From positions 1,191,888 through 1,255,887 of the forward strand of contig CAXXFU010000002.1 of the NCBI GenBank assembly GCA_963675235.2: a stretch of 64,000 nt of DNA, in the 5' to 3' direction. The DNA comes from JAHJQZ01 sp963675235 (GTDB lineage: Bacteria > Pseudomonadota > Alphaproteobacteria > Rhizobiales > Devosiaceae). Shown piece after piece: positions 55,531 through 63,741 of the stretch; the first letter of the stretch is position 1, and the number at the start of each line of letters is the position of its first letter. Both the position numbers and the translations under genes were made by a program. A model generated the notes under the pieces. It made no database searches. It was not told the origin of the DNA and saw only the letters and a list, made by a program, of their open reading frames with translations.

Positions 55531-57530
55531 GCTGAGTTCCTTTTGTGCAGCGAAATGGAGTTGAGCGTTTCCTGCAGGGCGCGTTGCTCGTCCTGTTGTT
55601 GTTTGAGTGTCTTTTTCGGCTGATGCTCGGGCACAATGGCGCGCTTGGGCGCATTGGTCCGCGAGACTGAAACCTTTCCCGAAGGCGCGTTTGCCGGAAT
55701 AGGAAGGCCACTACCAAGAGCGAGAATTTCCACGCCGATATCGACGTGCGGCAGCTCGTCCCGCATGGCGCGTGTGGCGGCGGCGGTAGTCCGCTTGCGA
55801 TCTGCGGAGTGCTTGGCCTGCCGCGTGTCGTTGTAGGCCCGCTCTATATCGGGCACGGCAATGCCGATCTGGTTTTCGAATTCGTCGCCGATCCAGAGCT
55901 CGTTGAAACCGAACCCAAGCGTGGGCACCTTCACCGTCACCGTCCGCCCAAAATAGCCGTCGAGCTCTCGGCAGCTCCATTTGCGGCCGTCGACGCTGAT
56001 GCCGTGTTGCTTGACGATGCGGGTTTCGGTCTTGGTGAAGATGGTCAGCAGGTTTTCCGGGGCCATGACCGTCGCCGACCATCCGGACTTGACGAACTTG
56101 GCGAACCGACCAGCCGGGCTATCGCCCTCCAACTGCCCATTTTGGGGAATGGCTTCATAGGCTCTCAAATGGCCTTTAAAGACCTCCCAAAAGGCATCGA
56201 ACCCGCCTTTGAACGGCGCCGGCAATTTGCCGCGTGCCGGGCGCTTGGGAGCGCCGAGCTTGCCGCCGTGCCAGCCTTGGACATGTCGCAGATGATCACC
56301 TTCGAAGCGGTGGAACCATGCTTCAATCGGCTTGGCCGAGGCGTTGTAGGGTTGCGCCCGTATGATGCGTGATCGGCGTTTTTGATCGACCAGAGAAGTG
56401 CAAGCGAGCTTGTGGGCATCATCCAGATAGTCGCCGCAGAGATATTCCGAGCCATTGTCGAAATAGAGCTGCTCGGGAACGCCCCATGCCTCGTCCTGGA
56501 ACATGGCGACAAGGGCCTTGATGACATCCGTATTGCGCACGCCGCCAGCCTTTTCGACCATCAGTAGCTCGCACCAGACGCGGCGCGTGGCGAGGTCCAT
56601 GAAAGCCATGAGACGCGACGAACCGACCGTGCCGTCCGGCCGCTCGATCCGCACGTCGACCGGATGCACGTCGGCGACGACGAGTTCCATGGGCCGCATG
56701 CCGGCAATGGTGCGCTTGACACGCGGGAGATTGTTGTCGAACCGGTCTCGGTCGGAGGTGTAGTCGTAAACGGTCTGGTAAGCCGCTTCACGTTGGAACA
56801 GCCGCGCCGGCACCCGGCAGATGCGTTCCATGATGTCAGGATCGTTCGGCCGGAAGCCATAAGCTTCCGTCTGCTCGCGAAGCCACTTGCCTGCAAGGAT
56901 CAGAGCAATCTTGCGGTTCGCCCGCTGCGCCTGATAGGCGCGGAGCTGGAGGGTCAAGTTGTCGGCGATCTTCTGGCGGGTCGCACCGTCGAAGGGAACG
57001 GCTTCGTCCCATTCCCTAGAGATCAAGACGCGAGCCCTGCCCTTGTCCGCCCGACCGCCGCGCTTGAGAGCAACCATGCCCGTCGGGCTGTCGAGCTCCT
57101 GGAGCTTGCGATAGATCGTCGAGCGAGTAAGGCGTTTCTGGCGGTTCTGCCAGTCGAGCACGACAGTGCCGACAAGGGCGTCGATAGCTTCGGCTCGCTC
57201 CGGCGTGTCCTCAGGCATGGCGAGAACAGGCTTTAGGTGATGAAGCCACCAGAGCATTTCCTCACTGCCCTGCCCCGGCGCCGGCGCCGGGAGCTTGATT
57301 TGAGTGGCATTTGAAGTGCGTTTCAAACGCTCCTGAAGCTCGACCGGAAGGGAGCTGATCTTGACACGGTAGGTGACGCCCGAACGGCCGCCGCGTTGGC
57401 CTTCGAGGGCCTCAATAATTAGTGCCTTGCCGCGCCATATCTGATGTTGGCAGGCCTTCCAAGCCGCCTGTCTAGAAATGCCGGCAAGGCCCGCAAATTG
57501 GCGCAGCGAAAGATACTCAGGCAGTCTCAC
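55527..57530 (-). CDS. MuA-like DDE transposase
   Basis: A 667-residue phage transposase, GTG start at 57530. The N-terminal winged-helix DNA-binding domain begins LSLRQFAGLAGISRQAAWKA; further DNA-binding helices occupy ~90-250; the catalytic core has D287 (VVADVHPVD), D358 (LYFDNGSEY) and E403 (KPIEAWFHRFE); a Mu-transposase C-terminal beta-barrel-like domain follows (GFGFNELWIGDEFENQ). The basic C-terminus (PKKTLKQQQDEQRA) may contact MuB. Full length and apparently intact. Confidence 0.92.
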   Translation of the reverse strand: MRLPEYLSLRQFAGLAGISRQAAWKACQHQIWRGKALIIEALEGQRGGRSGVTYRVKISSLPVELQERLKRTSNATQIKLPAPAPGQGSEEMLWWLHHLKPVLAMPEDTPERAEAIDALVGTVVLDWQNRQKRLTRSTIYRKLQELDSPTGMVALKRGGRADKGRARVLISREWDEAVPFDGATRQKIADNLTLQLRAYQAQRANRKIALILAGKWLREQTEAYGFRPNDPDIMERICRVPARLFQREAAYQTVYDYTSDRDRFDNNLPRVKRTIAGMRPMELVVADVHPVDVRIERPDGTVGSSRLMAFMDLATRRVWCELLMVEKAGGVRNTDVIKALVAMFQDEAWGVPEQLYFDNGSEYLCGDYLDDAHKLACTSLVDQKRRSRIIRAQPYNASAKPIEAWFHRFEGDHLRHVQGWHGGKLGAPKRPARGKLPAPFKGGFDAFWEVFKGHLRAYEAIPQNGQLEGDSPAGRFAKFVKSGWSATVMAPENLLTIFTKTETRIVKQHGISVDGRKWSCRELDGYFGRTVTVKVPTLGFGFNELWIGDEFENQIGIAVPDIERAYNDTRQAKHSADRKRTTAAATRAMRDELPHVDIGVEILALGSGLPIPANAPSGKVSVSRTNAPKRAIVPEHQPKKTLKQQQDEQRALQETLNSISLHKRNSA

Positions 57531-57744
57531 TTATCGCCTCCGACACTAGTTTGCGCCGGAGTGCCTTCGCGGCCGGTCCGTTCCGTCTACCAAGCAAGAC
57601 ATTAGTCGCCCAAACCCGGCAAATGCCATTGGACGTGCACCAGGCGTTGAGAGAGGAACCTCGAAGCACCATTCGCCCCCGAACTGCATTTAACAATTCC
57701 GGGCCCGGTGCTATTGTCTGCAAGTTAGTGGATTCAGTATGCAT
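57517..57744 (-). CDS. Small early-region HTH protein (Ner-like position)
   Basis: A 75-residue basic protein; the segment RGSSLNAWCTSNGICRVWAT and VLLGRRNGPAAKALRRKLV looks like a compact HTH found next to transposases of Mu-like phages. It overlaps the MuA start by 14 bases and starts within the operator region, exactly where Mu places ner, the negative regulator of early transcription. Name not assigned because sequence resemblance to Ner itself is not evident. Confidence 0.65.
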   Translation of the reverse strand: MHTESTNLQTIAPGPELLNAVRGRMVLRGSSLNAWCTSNGICRVWATNVLLGRRNGPAAKALRRKLVSEAISETA

Positions 57745-57776
57745 CCTTGCATACTGTCCTAGTTTTGCGTACTGTC
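57735..57776. promoter_or_regulatory. Presumed repressor operator between divergent early genes
   Basis: CAGTATGCA (57735-57743) and TGCATACTG (57748-57756) form a perfect inverted repeat with a four-base spacer; a third half site TGCGTACTGTC follows at 57766-57776. They cover the divergent promoter between the HTH/transposase transcript (-) and the repressor gene (+), and are likely bound by the repressor. Confidence 0.7.
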
Positions 57777-57788
57777 AACAAGGCACTT

Positions 57789-58283
57789 ATGAACACGGCA
57801 CTTGAAGAGTATCTGGAGACCCTGAAGCGCCTAACCGGCGCCAAAACCGATGCGGAGCTAGCCGCCGCCATCGGCAAGGCCAAACAGACCGTATCGTCTT
57901 GGCGACGGCGGGGGGACGTTCCCTGCAGCGTGCAATACGAGTTGGTAGACAGGTATGGCCCGGAGGCTGGCCTATACCCTGAAATAAAGCACGTCAGTTC
58001 AGAGAGAGAAAAGCAGGCAATACTAGCCGTTTATTTAAGTCTGTTCGATCAACACAGATCAATACTCGATCCGTTTATTTCTCGCGAGCACTACATATCG
58101 TGGGCTCAGGCATTTCTGCATTGTGAGGATGACATTCGTAGCGCCATTCGGTCTCTCGGTTTTCTCGGTCCGGGTGACAATCAATTCACGGTAGCCGAAA
58201 TGATCAAGGCGATGATCGATACGGGGAAGCTCCCAGCAGTGCATGAGGCTTTGGAGATTTGGCTGGACCAGAAGAGCGAATAG
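57789..58283 (+). CDS. Phage CI-type repressor
   Basis: A 164-residue protein from MNTALEEYLETLKRLTGAKT (start at 57789; an in-frame ATG 14 codons upstream lies inside the operator). The HTH TDAELAAAIGKAKQTVSSWR followed by RGDVPCSVQYELVDRYG matches the CI repressor N-terminal domain; the C-terminal half is helical with no peptidase Ser-Lys site visible. Divergent from the transposase operon, as in Mu. Confidence 0.82.
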   Translation: MNTALEEYLETLKRLTGAKTDAELAAAIGKAKQTVSSWRRRGDVPCSVQYELVDRYGPEAGLYPEIKHVSSEREKQAILAVYLSLFDQHRSILDPFISREHYISWAQAFLHCEDDIRSAIRSLGFLGPGDNQFTVAEMIKAMIDTGKLPAVHEALEIWLDQKSE

Positions 58284-58548
58284 GCGCTGATAGGTTTACC
58301 AACCAAGTTTACCAAACTAGGTTAACGTCTTCCGTAAGTTTCCCAATCGACGCCTACTAACCCATTGATTATTCCTGCAGTTCCCAATTGTTTGGGATTG
58401 ACCATATGGTTTACCAATCGGTTTACCAATTAAGGACCTTGATACACTATATATTGCAATGGCTTAGCTTGTTTTCAGTCCCAGTTAATTCGGTCCACGA
58501 GTCCCAAATAATTTCGCGCGCCTTAGTTGTAACCGAACATTAACCCCA
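58284..58548. repeat. Repressor-side end of the Mu-like element with repeated motifs
   Basis: AT-rich and without a gene. (G/A)GTTTACCAA occurs four times, at 58293-58302, 58306-58315, 58408-58417 and 58420-58429, as two close pairs. The AATTAnnTGGGAyT motif occurs reversed at 58477-58490 and 58500-58513, and a forward variant AATTGTTTGGGATT at 58386-58399. These look like transposase or regulator binding sites of a phage end. The terminus is probably CA at 58547-58548. Confidence 0.6.
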
Positions 58549-58557
58549 GGGGTTGCA

Positions 58558-58597
58558 GAACAATACCGGAACAGCTAGTAATGTTCCGTCTCTGTTC
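58558..58597 (+). promoter_or_regulatory. Two SOS boxes in the lexA promoter
   Basis: GAAC-AATACCG-GAAC at 58558-58572 and GTTC-CGTCTCT-GTTC at 58583-58597 both match the alphaproteobacterial LexA-binding pattern with seven-base spacing. They lie 62 and 37 bases before the lexA ATG, consistent with autoregulation. The inserted element ends only about nine bases upstream of the first box. Confidence 0.88.
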
Positions 58598-58619
58598 CGA
58601 TTCCCGCTGGGGGGCTACA

Positions 58620-59333
58620 ATGCTGACGCGCAAGCAACACGAACTCCTGATGTTCATTCACGAACGCATGAAGGAGAGTGGCGTGCCCCCGTCGTTCGAC
58701 GAGATGAAGGATGCCCTCGACCTCAAGTCGAAATCGGGCATCCACCGGCTTGTCACGGCGCTGGAGGAACGCGGCTTCATCCGCCGCCTGCCCAATAGGG
58801 CCCGGGCGCTCGAGGTCATCAAGCTTCCCGATGCGCATAATCCTTCGCTCGGCGGACGCCGTGCCCGCTTCGAGCCCGAGGTCATCGAAGGCTCACTTGG
58901 CAAGGTGGCTTCGCCACCGCCGCGGGCCGATGCCGACATGAACACCGGCCAGCCGGTCTCGGTGCCGGTCATGGGGCGCATCGCTGCCGGTACGCCGATC
59001 GAGGCCATACAGACCCATTCCCACACCGTCATGGTGCCGCCGGAAATGCTCGGCAGCGGTGAGCACTACGCTCTCGAGGTGCGCGGCGACTCGATGATCG
59101 AGGCCGGAATCTTCGATGGCGACACTGTCGTCATCCACAAGCAGGACACCGCCACCAATGGCGAGATCATCGTCGCACTGGTCGATGATGAAGAGGCGAC
59201 CCTCAAGCGCCTCAGGCGCAAGGGCAATTCGGTGGCCCTCGAAGCCGCCAACCCCGCCTACGAAACCCGCATCTTCGGCCCCGATCAGGTCAAGGTTCAG
59301 GGACGGCTCGTCGGGCTTTTGCGCAAGTATTGA
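58620..59333 (+). CDS. lexA: LexA repressor
   Basis: A 237-residue SOS repressor. The start at 58620 (MLTRKQHELLMFIHERMKES) follows GGGGGG; a longer frame from 58581 would run through the second SOS box. N-terminal winged HTH (residues 1-65, SFDEMKDALDLKSKSGIHRL), Ala123-Gly124 self-cleavage site (RIAAGTP), catalytic Ser158 (GDSMIEAG) and Lys196 (ATLKRL). It controls DNA-damage genes including itself. In relatives it follows moeA; here the island lies between them. Confidence 0.98.
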   Translation: MLTRKQHELLMFIHERMKESGVPPSFDEMKDALDLKSKSGIHRLVTALEERGFIRRLPNRARALEVIKLPDAHNPSLGGRRARFEPEVIEGSLGKVASPPPRADADMNTGQPVSVPVMGRIAAGTPIEAIQTHSHTVMVPPEMLGSGEHYALEVRGDSMIEAGIFDGDTVVIHKQDTATNGEIIVALVDDEEATLKRLRRKGNSVALEAANPAYETRIFGPDQVKVQGRLVGLLRKY

Positions 59334-59411
59334 ACACCAGCGGCTTCAGCCCTGGCGGACTTCATCCTAAGCCAGACAATGGACGAGGCCGGATGAATAC
59401 CGCGAACGTGG

Positions 59412-60155
59412 TTATCGTTTTGCCGAGGTCCGTGACGCCTTCTTGCGTCGTACGCGTACCTGCCCGCCCTCAAGCCATTCGACAGCAAAGCTACCGGTCT
59501 TGCTGACCAGGTCGCTGAGCTTGCGATAGCCGAAGGTGCGCGGATCGAAGTCAGGAGCAAAGTTGGCGAGCTGCGTGCCCAGAGGCCCGAGATGCACCCA
59601 GCCATCCTCTGTATCCATTTGATCGAGCGCCCGGTTGAGGATTTTCTCCGCCTCGGTCAGCGGTTTGAGCGGCTTGGTCTTCTCGGCGGCGTCGGCATCC
59701 TGCCTCGCGTCCGATGTCAAGTTTTCCGTGTAGATGAAGCGCCGGCACGCCTGACGGAAGCTTTCCGGCGTTTTTTGTTCCCCGAATCCGTAGACGTCCA
59801 CGCCCTGCTCGCGGATGCGCGCCGCCAGCCGGGTGAAGTCACTATCGGAGGACACGAGGCAGAAACCGTCGAACCGACCTGACCACATCAGGTCCATCGC
59901 GTCGATCACCAGAGTGATGTCCGATGCGTTCTTTCCCGTCGTATAGGCGAATTGCTGCTGAGGGATGATGGCGTGGCGCGACAGGATTTCGGCCCAGGAC
60001 TTCGAGCGCTGATGCGAGAAATCGCCATAGATGCGGCGCACGCTGGCTTCACCGATCTTGGCGATCTCCTCGAACAGCCCGTCCGCGATCTTGGCGGAGG
60101 TGTTGTCGGCGTCGATCAACACCGCTAGTTTTGGGCTTCGTGCTTCGCCAGCCAT
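59412..60155 (-). CDS. NYN-domain (LabA/DUF88-like) putative ribonuclease with OST-HTH domain
   Basis: A 247-residue protein from MAGEARSPKLAVLIDADNTS (AGGAG upstream). The NYN/PIN-like domain spans ~1-150 with the acidic residues in LIDADN, DITLVIDAMDLM and SSDSDFTRL; the C-terminal domain (GWVHLGPLGTQLANFAPDFD; RTFGYRKLSDLV) is an OST-HTH/LOTUS fold that binds RNA. Likely an endoribonuclease in RNA metabolism. Convergent with lexA. Confidence 0.85.
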   Translation of the reverse strand: MAGEARSPKLAVLIDADNTSAKIADGLFEEIAKIGEASVRRIYGDFSHQRSKSWAEILSRHAIIPQQQFAYTTGKNASDITLVIDAMDLMWSGRFDGFCLVSSDSDFTRLAARIREQGVDVYGFGEQKTPESFRQACRRFIYTENLTSDARQDADAAEKTKPLKPLTEAEKILNRALDQMDTEDGWVHLGPLGTQLANFAPDFDPRTFGYRKLSDLVSKTGSFAVEWLEGGQVRVRRKKASRTSAKR

Positions 60156-60165
60156 GGCTTTCTCC

Positions 60166-61974
60166 TCAGTGGCTATCCCTGGGCAGGCCCTTTTTGCGGG
60201 AGATCTTCTGGTAGTTGACGGCGGGCTTGAGGACCATGCCCTGTCCGAGCTGGTCAACAATGCCGCGCTGGATCTCCTGCCACGGCGTCTGGTGGTCCGG
60301 ATACTGGTAGCCGCCCGCTGCTTCCAGCGCCGCACGCCGTTCTGTGAGTTCCGCCTCGGGCACCAGCATGTCCGCCGTGCCCTTGTTGAGATCGATGCGC
60401 ACCCGGTCCCCGGTCCTGAGCAGCGCCAGCCCGCCGCCAGCGGCCGCTTCCGGCGAAGCGTTGAGGATCGAGGGCGACCCCGAGGTGCCCGACTGGCGCC
60501 CGTCGCCGACACAGGGCAGCGCATTGACGCCCTCGCGGATCAGATAGGCCGGCGGCCGCATGTTGACCACTTCCGCCGCTCCCGGATAGCCGATCGGACC
60601 GGTGCCGCGGATGAACAGGATGGTCTGGTCGGTGATGCCCACCTCCGGATCGTCGATGCGCTTGTGGTAGTCCTCCGGCCCGTCGAACACCACCGCCGGG
60701 CCCTCGAAGGCATCCGGATCGTCCGGGTTGGACAAGTAGCGCTTGCGGAACTCATCGGAGATCACCGAGGTCTTCATCACGGCGCTGTCGAACAGATTGC
60801 CGGACAAAACGATGAAGCCCGCCGCCTCGAGGATCGGGTCCTCGATCGGATGGATGACGTCCTTGTCTTTGGTTTTCTTGTCCTTGCAATTCTCGCCGAT
60901 CGTCTTGCCGTTGACCGTCGGGGCGGTCTCGATGATCAGGCCCTTCTTCATCATCTCGCCGATGACCGCCGGCACGCCGCCGGCGCGGTAGAAGTCCTCG
61001 CCGAGATAGTCCCCGGCCGGCTGCAGGTTGACCAGCATCGGGATGTCGTGGCCTTCGGTCTGCCATTCGGTGATGTCGAGCTCCACGCCGATATGGCGGG
61101 CAATCGCCCCGACATGGATCGGCGCGTTCGACGAGCCGCCGATGGCCGAGTTGACCCTTATGGCGTTGATGAAACTGTCCTTGGTCAGGATGTCCGAGGG
61201 CTTGAGATCCTCGTTGACCATTTCGACGATGCGCCGGCCGGTCCGGTACGAGATCTCCTGGCGGTCGCGGTGCGGCGCCGGTATCGCCGCCGAGCCGGGC
61301 AGTTGCATGCCCAGCGCCTCGGCCAGCGAGTTCATCGTCGTCGCCGTGCCCATGGTGTTGCAATACCCGGTCGAGGGCGCCGACGATGCCACCAGTTCGA
61401 CGAACTTCCTGTTATCGATCTCGCCGGCGGCCAGCATCTGGCGCGCCTTCCACACGATCGTGCCCGAGCCGGTGCGCTCACCCTCGTGCCAGCCGTTGAG
61501 CATCGGGCCGACACTGAGGGCAATGGCCGGGATGTCGACCGTTGCCGCCGCCATCAAGAGCGCCGGCGTGGTCTTGTCGCAGCCAATGGTCAGCACCACC
61601 CCGTCGAGCGGATAGCCGTAAAGCACTTCGACCAGACCGAGATAGGCCAGGTTCCGGTCGAGCGACGCCGTCGGGCGCTTGCCGGTCTCCTGCAGCGGAT
61701 GGACCGGGAACTCGAAGGGCACCCCGCCAGCTTCCCGTATCCCGTCCCTGATCCTGTCGGCCAGCACCAGGTGATGGCGGTTGCACGGCACAAGGTCCGA
61801 TCCCGTCTGGGCAATGCCGATGATCGGACGGCCCGACTGCAGCTCTTCCTGGCTCAGCCCGTAATTGAGGTAGCGCTCGATATACAGCGCCGTCATGTCG
61901 ATGTTCGCCGGATTGTCAAACCATGCCTGCGAACGGAGTTTGCCTTGTTTGCGGCTGCCATTTTCCGAAGACAT
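60166..61974 (-). CDS. IlvD/Edd-family sugar-acid dehydratase
   Basis: A 602-residue iron-sulfur dehydratase. GCDKTTPALLM and the CNTMGTATTMNS block supply cluster cysteines; GDGRQSGTSGSPSILNASPE is the conserved C-terminal motif with the catalytic Ser. The length and KDKKTKDKDVIHPIEDP insert fit the L-arabonate/D-xylonate dehydratase branch rather than IlvD itself. Beside dgoK and dgoA it probably makes a 2-keto-3-deoxy sugar acid. Divergent from dgoK across about 195 bases. Confidence 0.88.
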   Translation of the reverse strand: MSSENGSRKQGKLRSQAWFDNPANIDMTALYIERYLNYGLSQEELQSGRPIIGIAQTGSDLVPCNRHHLVLADRIRDGIREAGGVPFEFPVHPLQETGKRPTASLDRNLAYLGLVEVLYGYPLDGVVLTIGCDKTTPALLMAAATVDIPAIALSVGPMLNGWHEGERTGSGTIVWKARQMLAAGEIDNRKFVELVASSAPSTGYCNTMGTATTMNSLAEALGMQLPGSAAIPAPHRDRQEISYRTGRRIVEMVNEDLKPSDILTKDSFINAIRVNSAIGGSSNAPIHVGAIARHIGVELDITEWQTEGHDIPMLVNLQPAGDYLGEDFYRAGGVPAVIGEMMKKGLIIETAPTVNGKTIGENCKDKKTKDKDVIHPIEDPILEAAGFIVLSGNLFDSAVMKTSVISDEFRKRYLSNPDDPDAFEGPAVVFDGPEDYHKRIDDPEVGITDQTILFIRGTGPIGYPGAAEVVNMRPPAYLIREGVNALPCVGDGRQSGTSGSPSILNASPEAAAGGGLALLRTGDRVRIDLNKGTADMLVPEAELTERRAALEAAGGYQYPDHQTPWQEIQRGIVDQLGQGMVLKPAVNYQKISRKKGLPRDSH

Positions 61975-62170
61975 CGTTTTCTCCCTGAACGTCTCATGCG
62001 CCTGTGTCGCGCGCCGAAAGTGTTCTAAGCGCCTTTGCCAGCGAAGAAAACTGCCGGAGGATCAAATCCGCCGCGGCATGGTGCCAGCGCCGGACTCTTG
62101 CTAGCATAGCCCGGCACCGGCGCCGATGGCCCGGCACTGCGGAGTAATCGCCGGCAGGGCGTGCGCCCCC

Positions 62171-63123
62171 ATGGACAACAAGGTCTCTTCGAAAATGGAC
62201 ATACCGGTCTGGATCGCTGCCGATTGGGGTACGTCGAACCTGCGGCTCTGGGGCGTCGACGAGAGTGGCAAGACGCTGTTCACCTTCTCCTCGGAAAAGG
62301 GAATGGGCCGGATCGGTCCGGCCGACTATCCGGATGTCCTCGCCGAACTGCTCGGGACTCACCTGCCCAGAGACGGCAGGCGCCTGCCGCTCATCGTCTG
62401 CGGCATGGCAGGCGCGCGCGAAGGCTGGCGCGAGGCGCCCTACCTGCCGCTGCCGGCGCGACTTGACGCGCTTGGCGCCAGTGCCGCGCGCCCGCTGATG
62501 CCCGGAGACGGGATCGCGCCATACATCCTTCCCGGCCTCAGCGCCACCGAGGCGGGCCACGAAGATGTCATGCGCGGCGAGGAAACCCAATTGCTTGGCC
62601 TGCTCGCCATGGAGCCCGGCTTCGAGGGGCCGGTCTGCCTGCCCGGCACGCATTCGAAATGGGCGACGATCGAGAACAGCACCGTCACGCGATTCGAGAC
62701 GGCGATGACCGGCGAGTTGTTCGAGCTGCTGTCGACCCGATCAGTTTTGAGGCATGCGCTGGCCGGCGCCAATGCCGATCTGGCCGACGACGACGGATAT
62801 CGGCAGGGCTTCGACGCCGGGCTTGCCACGCCCGAGCGTCTCGAGGCCATGCTGTTCCGCACCCGCGCCGCCATGCTCGTTTCGGAACAATCGCCCGAAT
62901 GGTGCCGCGCCTATCTGTCAGGCCTGCTGGTCGGCACCGAGATTGCCGCCTTCCGGTCCTGGCGCGGTGCGTCCCCTATCGCCCTGATCGGCTCGGAGCG
63001 CCTGTGCGCGCTCTATGCCAGGGCCCATCGCCCGCGACGGCGCCGAGGCCCGCATCATCGACGCGACGGCGGCGACGCGGGCCCGGTCTCGCGGCGGCGC
63101 GGCTGCAGATCATGAACATGTGA
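62171..63123 (+). CDS. dgoK: 2-dehydro-3-deoxygalactonokinase, two frameshifts
   Basis: A DgoK kinase: PVWIAADWGTSNLRLWGVDE at the N-terminus, GMAGAREGWREAPYLPLP, GEETQLLG, and LPGTHSKWATIENSTVTRF. It phosphorylates 2-keto-3-deoxy-galactonate. The frame breaks at 63024-63026 (an extra C in GGGCCC) and again at 63082-63084 (extra C); with both removed the protein ends ARDGAEARIIDAT...LQIMNM at 63123, about 316 residues, normal for the family. The start could also be ATG 62195. Confidence 0.85.
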
Positions 63124-63130
63124 GGTTGTC

Positions 63131-63740
63131 ATGCTCGATTCATCTCCCATCATCGCCATCCTGCGCGGCGTCCGTCCCGATGAGGTCGTCGAGATCGGCG
63201 AAGCGCTGTTCGCCAACGGCATCACCCGTATCGAGGTGCACTCAACTCGCCCGAGGCGCCGCTTGAGTCGATCTCGCGGCTGGTGACCCATTTCGGCGCG
63301 CGCGCCGAGATCGGCGCCGGCACGGTGCTCAACGTCGAGGCTGTCGATGCGGTCAAGGCCACCGGCGCGTCCTATGTCGTTTCGCCGAATTGCGTTCCGG
63401 CCGTGGTCGCCCGCGCCCGCGCCCTCGGCATGGGCGCATTCCCAGGCGTGATCACCCCCGACCGAAGCCTTTGCCGCGATCGATGCAGGCGCAACCGGCC
63501 TCAAGATTTTCCCCGCCGAACTCGTCGGGCCGGAGGGCATTCGCGAGATGCGGGCAGTGCTGCCGCCCGATATGCCGGTCTATGCCGTCAGCGGCGCCTT
63601 CAACCGGCCTTTCGCCGACTACATCGCTGCCGCGTCAACGGTTTCGGGCTCGGCGCCTGGTCTTTTCGCCGGGCGATACGGCGGAAATAGTGCGGGCCAA
63701 GGCACATGCAGCGATGGCACTGTGCGGCAAGGCGCGCTGA
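63131..63740 (+). pseudogene. dgoA: 2-dehydro-3-deoxy-6-phosphogalactonate aldolase, multiple frameshifts
   Basis: A KDPGal aldolase readable across three frames: SSPIIAILRGVRPDEVVEIG, NGITRIEV, then (after a missing C near 63239) PLNSPEAPLESISRLV and GAGTVLNVEAVDAVKATGA, the Schiff-base-type block FPGVITP, an extra C at 63455-63459, ATGLKIFPAELVGPEGIREM, a missing G near 63632 and further indels near 63656-63671, ending AEIVRAKAHAAMALCGKAR. It would cleave KDPGal to pyruvate and glyceraldehyde 3-phosphate. Seven bases after dgoK. Confidence 0.8.
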
Positions 63741-63741
63741 G

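Noticed and set aside
58293..58429. GTTTACCAA repeats as a CRISPR array
   Set aside because: Repeats are only 10 bases long, unevenly spaced, and lack uniform spacers or cas genes.
58581..58619. Upstream ATG for lexA adding 13 residues
   Set aside because: It would translate through the second SOS box; the conserved LexA N-terminus starts at 58620 with a purine-rich ribosome binding site.
58553..58798. 81-residue frame overlapping the lexA start
   Set aside because: It is the frame moeA would enter if the element's flanks were joined, but it has no ribosome binding site or homology and overlaps lexA out of frame.
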